A stretch of 64,000 bases of DNA from Pseudo-nitzschia pungens (taxonomy: Eukaryota; Bacillariophyta; Bacillariophyceae; Bacillariales; Bacillariaceae). Positions within the stretch are counted from its first letter, which is position 1; each line of letters opens with the position of its first letter. Positions 61,827 through 64,000 of the stretch are shown here, one piece after another. The position numbers and the translations under genes are program-made. The stretch lies in NCBI GenBank assembly GCA_037355855.1, contig CM074767.1:310001-374000 (forward strand), given 5' to 3'. The notes beneath the pieces are model-generated. The model saw nothing but the letters and a program-made list of their open reading frames with translations. It had not been told where the DNA came from and ran no database searches.

Positions 61827-63290
61827 TGTTGTTGGATTGATTGATTGATTGGTTTTGGTTGGTTGATTGAATCGGTTTCGATCAAATAATTATGATAATA
61901 ATGTACGATACAAAAAAAAGTCCAGTGGTAGGATCTGTGATAGACTTGCAATATTATTTCCGCAGAAGGCGACAACAAAACCAGCAACAACTTGTGGTGC
62001 TTCGTACGGTATTGGTCTTGGTCTCTTCGTCCTTCGTCCTTCGTTTGCGGTTTGCTTTTTGTGCTTTTTAAAAAGGTTTGGAATGCCTCTCATTTACCGT
62101 AATCTCACGCTATCAACAAAACAGGGATGACAAAAGTGGTCGAAGGGGGTTGGAATGATGTTCGTATTATTTGGGGGCAAGGGAGAGAGCCTGTAGAAGC
62201 CTCCTCTGATAACTATAACTGGTATCATAATACGTACCTATCTTACCTATCGGTACGGACAAGCATCACGAGTGGGTTCGTGTGCCGAGAAGAGCTGCAT
62301 CGTTAAGGTTTACTAGTACAAGTAAGCCTTACTTCTGTTACGAACCCGTACTTGATTCCGATCGATCAACCCGTCGGTTACAACCAGCAATGATGATGAC
62401 AGGGGGCATCACCAGGAGGAATCACACAACAGCAGGGGTCATGCTGTTGTGTGATTCCTCCTGGTGATGCCCCCTGTCATCATCATTTCTATTATCACCC
62501 CTGACAACAGGATGTCAAGAGACAGAAGATCAAACTCCAGAAGTAAGGTTAACCTTACTTGTATGAAAAATAAAGTAATAATAATACGGCACCTGCCACG
62601 CACACCCAACTGAGTAGTAGCAATCGCGTATTCAACAGCGGAGAATTTGGAAGAGGGTTAAACAAAAATATGGGAAGAAAATACTTTTATCGTCTCATCT
62701 AAAACTCAACAACAATATCATGACTATCATAATTACTACGTAACCTTAATACACTTTCAATACTACTCTTGTTGAAAAACTATCATTATAATTAAGATCT
62801 TACTACTAGTACGGTCTGACTTATTGCTGATTACGAGTAATTACCTTAGCCTTAAGATTACTGCTTAATGAAATGATTTCGCAATTGAGAACAAGAAGTT
62901 GCCCCTCATCACATTGCTGACAGCTTTTCGCATGTTAAATACTATCAGTACGAAGTACGAAATCATTACTGGTATTAATTATTTAATATTACTTGTTGGG
63001 GTTGGGTACTCGTAGTAGTAGTAGTAGTGATAGTGAAAAAGCAAGCAATTACTACTAGTTCTAGTACTAGTAGCAGAAAGGTGCACGTATGTATGAAGCC
63101 TGAGACACGAAGAACGAACAACATTTGCATCGTGGTACTTATAATGCAACACAACAACATATGATGATTCCAAGAATCAGCTAGATCCTAGTAGTAGTAG
63201 TATAGCATCTAGTTCACAAACTTCATAGAGCCCCTACCCCTCGGAATAAATGCTAACATCGGAGAAAGCGATCATTACTATTACTTCTAT
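61827..63290. other. Intergenic region with long perfect hairpin
   Basis: No coding gene seen. It contains the 45 bp inverted repeat at 62390-62486, a 16 bp palindrome GTAAGGTTAACCTTAC at 62544-62559, and ACTAGT/AGTAGT islands at 62805-62815, 63015-63075 and 63185-63205. Confidence 0.55.
62390..62486. repeat. Perfect 45 bp inverted repeat with 7 nt loop
   Basis: Left arm 62390-62434, loop 62435-62441 (GGGGTCA), right arm 62442-62486; the right arm is the exact reverse complement of the left over all 45 positions. If transcribed in either direction it folds into one uninterrupted stem. It has no terminal motifs or obvious target duplication of a known transposon. Confidence 0.95.
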
Positions 63291-64000
63291 TTATTTAGAA
63301 TTCACACCTTGTCCTAGTATCTCGGCCAAGAGGCGATCCGCCCTCGGGCCGCTCACTCGTTCGTGGGCTTCGCTGATCTTCTCGAACGGGATCCTCGCCT
63401 CGCCGTGGGGTTTTTTCAATGCCGCAAAGAGTTCTTTGAGTGCGTTGTTGAACGTCTTGGAGGCCGAGTTGTTGCCCGGTTTGCGCTTGACGAGTCCCCT
63501 GCGCCTCGCTACCACCAGCGACATGCAGTCCTTGTCGGGAAGAAGCGAGAATCCATTGCTCGGATCGCTCCCGAGCCAGTAGACAATCTGTGGGACGCTC
63601 TGGCCACCGCTTCTTTGGAACTCGCTCAGCCATTGATCGCGAACCGATCCGGGTGAAATGTCGTACGGTCCCAGAAACAATACAGGCAGGTAGCGCTTGT
63701 CCCACCGAGCAAATCCCAGCTTGAGGAAGCGTTTCTTGACGTCGTCCGGGAGTCTGCTTTCCACCTCTTCTTTCTGCTTCAAAAAGGCGGATTTTAGTTT
63801 CTTTAGTTTCTCGTCTCGTTTGGGATCGTTCTGTTCCCTAGCCCGAATTGTTTCGTACAAGGCAAGACCTTTTTTCATTTGATTCGAGTCGAAAGTTTGG
63901 ATACCACGCTCGTCAAACGAAATGGTCCAGCTCGATGCATTGCTGGGTCGCAACTTCATTCCGAGGACGTTGCAGTCTTTGACGGTTCCAAAGTGCACGT
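63291..64000 (-). CDS. Unknown protein, 5' end outside window
   Basis: The open frame enters from the right window edge and ends at the stop at 63291; about 235 codons are visible. No in-frame ATG plausible as a start is needed, since the frame is open to the edge. The visible part is hydrophilic with Lys/Arg-rich helices (DEKLKKLKSAFLKQKEEVES), then FLKLGFARWDKRYLPVLFLG, SVPQIVYWLGSDP, DKDCMSLVVARRRGLVKRKP and a helical C-terminus. I do not recognise the family. Composition and lack of stops support a real gene. Confidence 0.7.
   Translation of the reverse strand, partial: VHFGTVKDCNVLGMKLRPSNASSWTISFDERGIQTFDSNQMKKGLALYETIRAREQNDPKRDEKLKKLKSAFLKQKEEVESRLPDDVKKRFLKLGFARWDKRYLPVLFLGPYDISPGSVRDQWLSEFQRSGGQSVPQIVYWLGSDPSNGFSLLPDKDCMSLVVARRRGLVKRKPGNNSASKTFNNALKELFAALKKPHGEARIPFEKISEAHERVSGPRADRLLAEILGQGVNSK

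Noticed and set aside
1..64000. CRISPR arrays, operons, ribosome-binding sites, rho-independent terminators
   Set aside because: The window is eukaryotic: spliced genes and a nuclear tRNA. The tandem repeats seen are microsatellites or coding repeats without unique spacers.

Overview
The window is nuclear DNA from a photosynthetic eukaryote, most likely a diatom or close stramenopile. The evidence is spliced genes with GT-AG introns of about 160-420 nt, a nuclear tRNA gene with A and B boxes, and a complete Ty1/copia retrotransposon of the kind common in diatoms. Protein evidence is a plastid-lipid-associated (fibrillin) protein whose signal peptide ends next to a phenylalanine, an Npl4 homologue carrying a signal peptide (as expected for the symbiont-derived ERAD-like import machinery, SELMA, of complex red plastids), and a member of what I recall as a diatom-expanded protein family. 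The genus cannot be fixed from the sequence alone. This is not an operon-organised genome. The main theme is organelle biogenesis and membrane function.

Layout. 1-8 kb: PAM16 (mitochondrial import), tRNA-Ile(AAU), a class C-like seven-helix receptor, and the OSCP/delta subunit of mitochondrial ATP synthase. 10-18.5 kb: three unrecognised genes, namely a tail-anchored serine-rich repeat protein, a secreted protein with 189-192 bp tandem repeats, and a multi-helix membrane protein. 20-21.5 kb: an ABHD4/5-type alpha/beta hydrolase. 22.9-30.1 kb: a 7,155 bp copia element with two identical 213 bp LTRs, a 5 bp target duplication and apparently intact gag and pol separated by one in-frame TGA. 30.8-34.4 kb: a convergent pair (CAAX/CPBP membrane protease and plastid fibrillin), both interrupted by a dense cluster of single-base frame changes. 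37-38.3 kb: a multi-helix membrane protein. 39-48 kb: two paralogous inward-rectifier-type K+ channels flanking the Npl4 gene. 50.6-51.5 kb: the diatom-family protein. 51.5-57.3 kb: a gene-poor stretch. 57.3-60.2 kb: an N-myristoylation-motif Fe(II)/2-oxoglutarate dioxygenase. 61.4-61.8 kb: EMC5. 63.3 kb to the end: a partial unknown gene.

The intergenic DNA has a strong signature of its own. A 10-mer GTAACCTTAC/GTAAGGTTAC recurs far more often than chance, and there are islands of ACTAGT/AGTAGTACT words and many pentanucleotide arrays (GATTC, GAGTT, GTTTC, GTAGC, CAAAC). A perfect 45 bp inverted repeat with a 7 nt loop lies at 62.4 kb. The most interesting items are the +1 frame-change cluster, the conserved CPVCGE insert in the two K+ channels, the gag-TGA-pol arrangement, the long perfect hairpin and the recurrent 10-mer.
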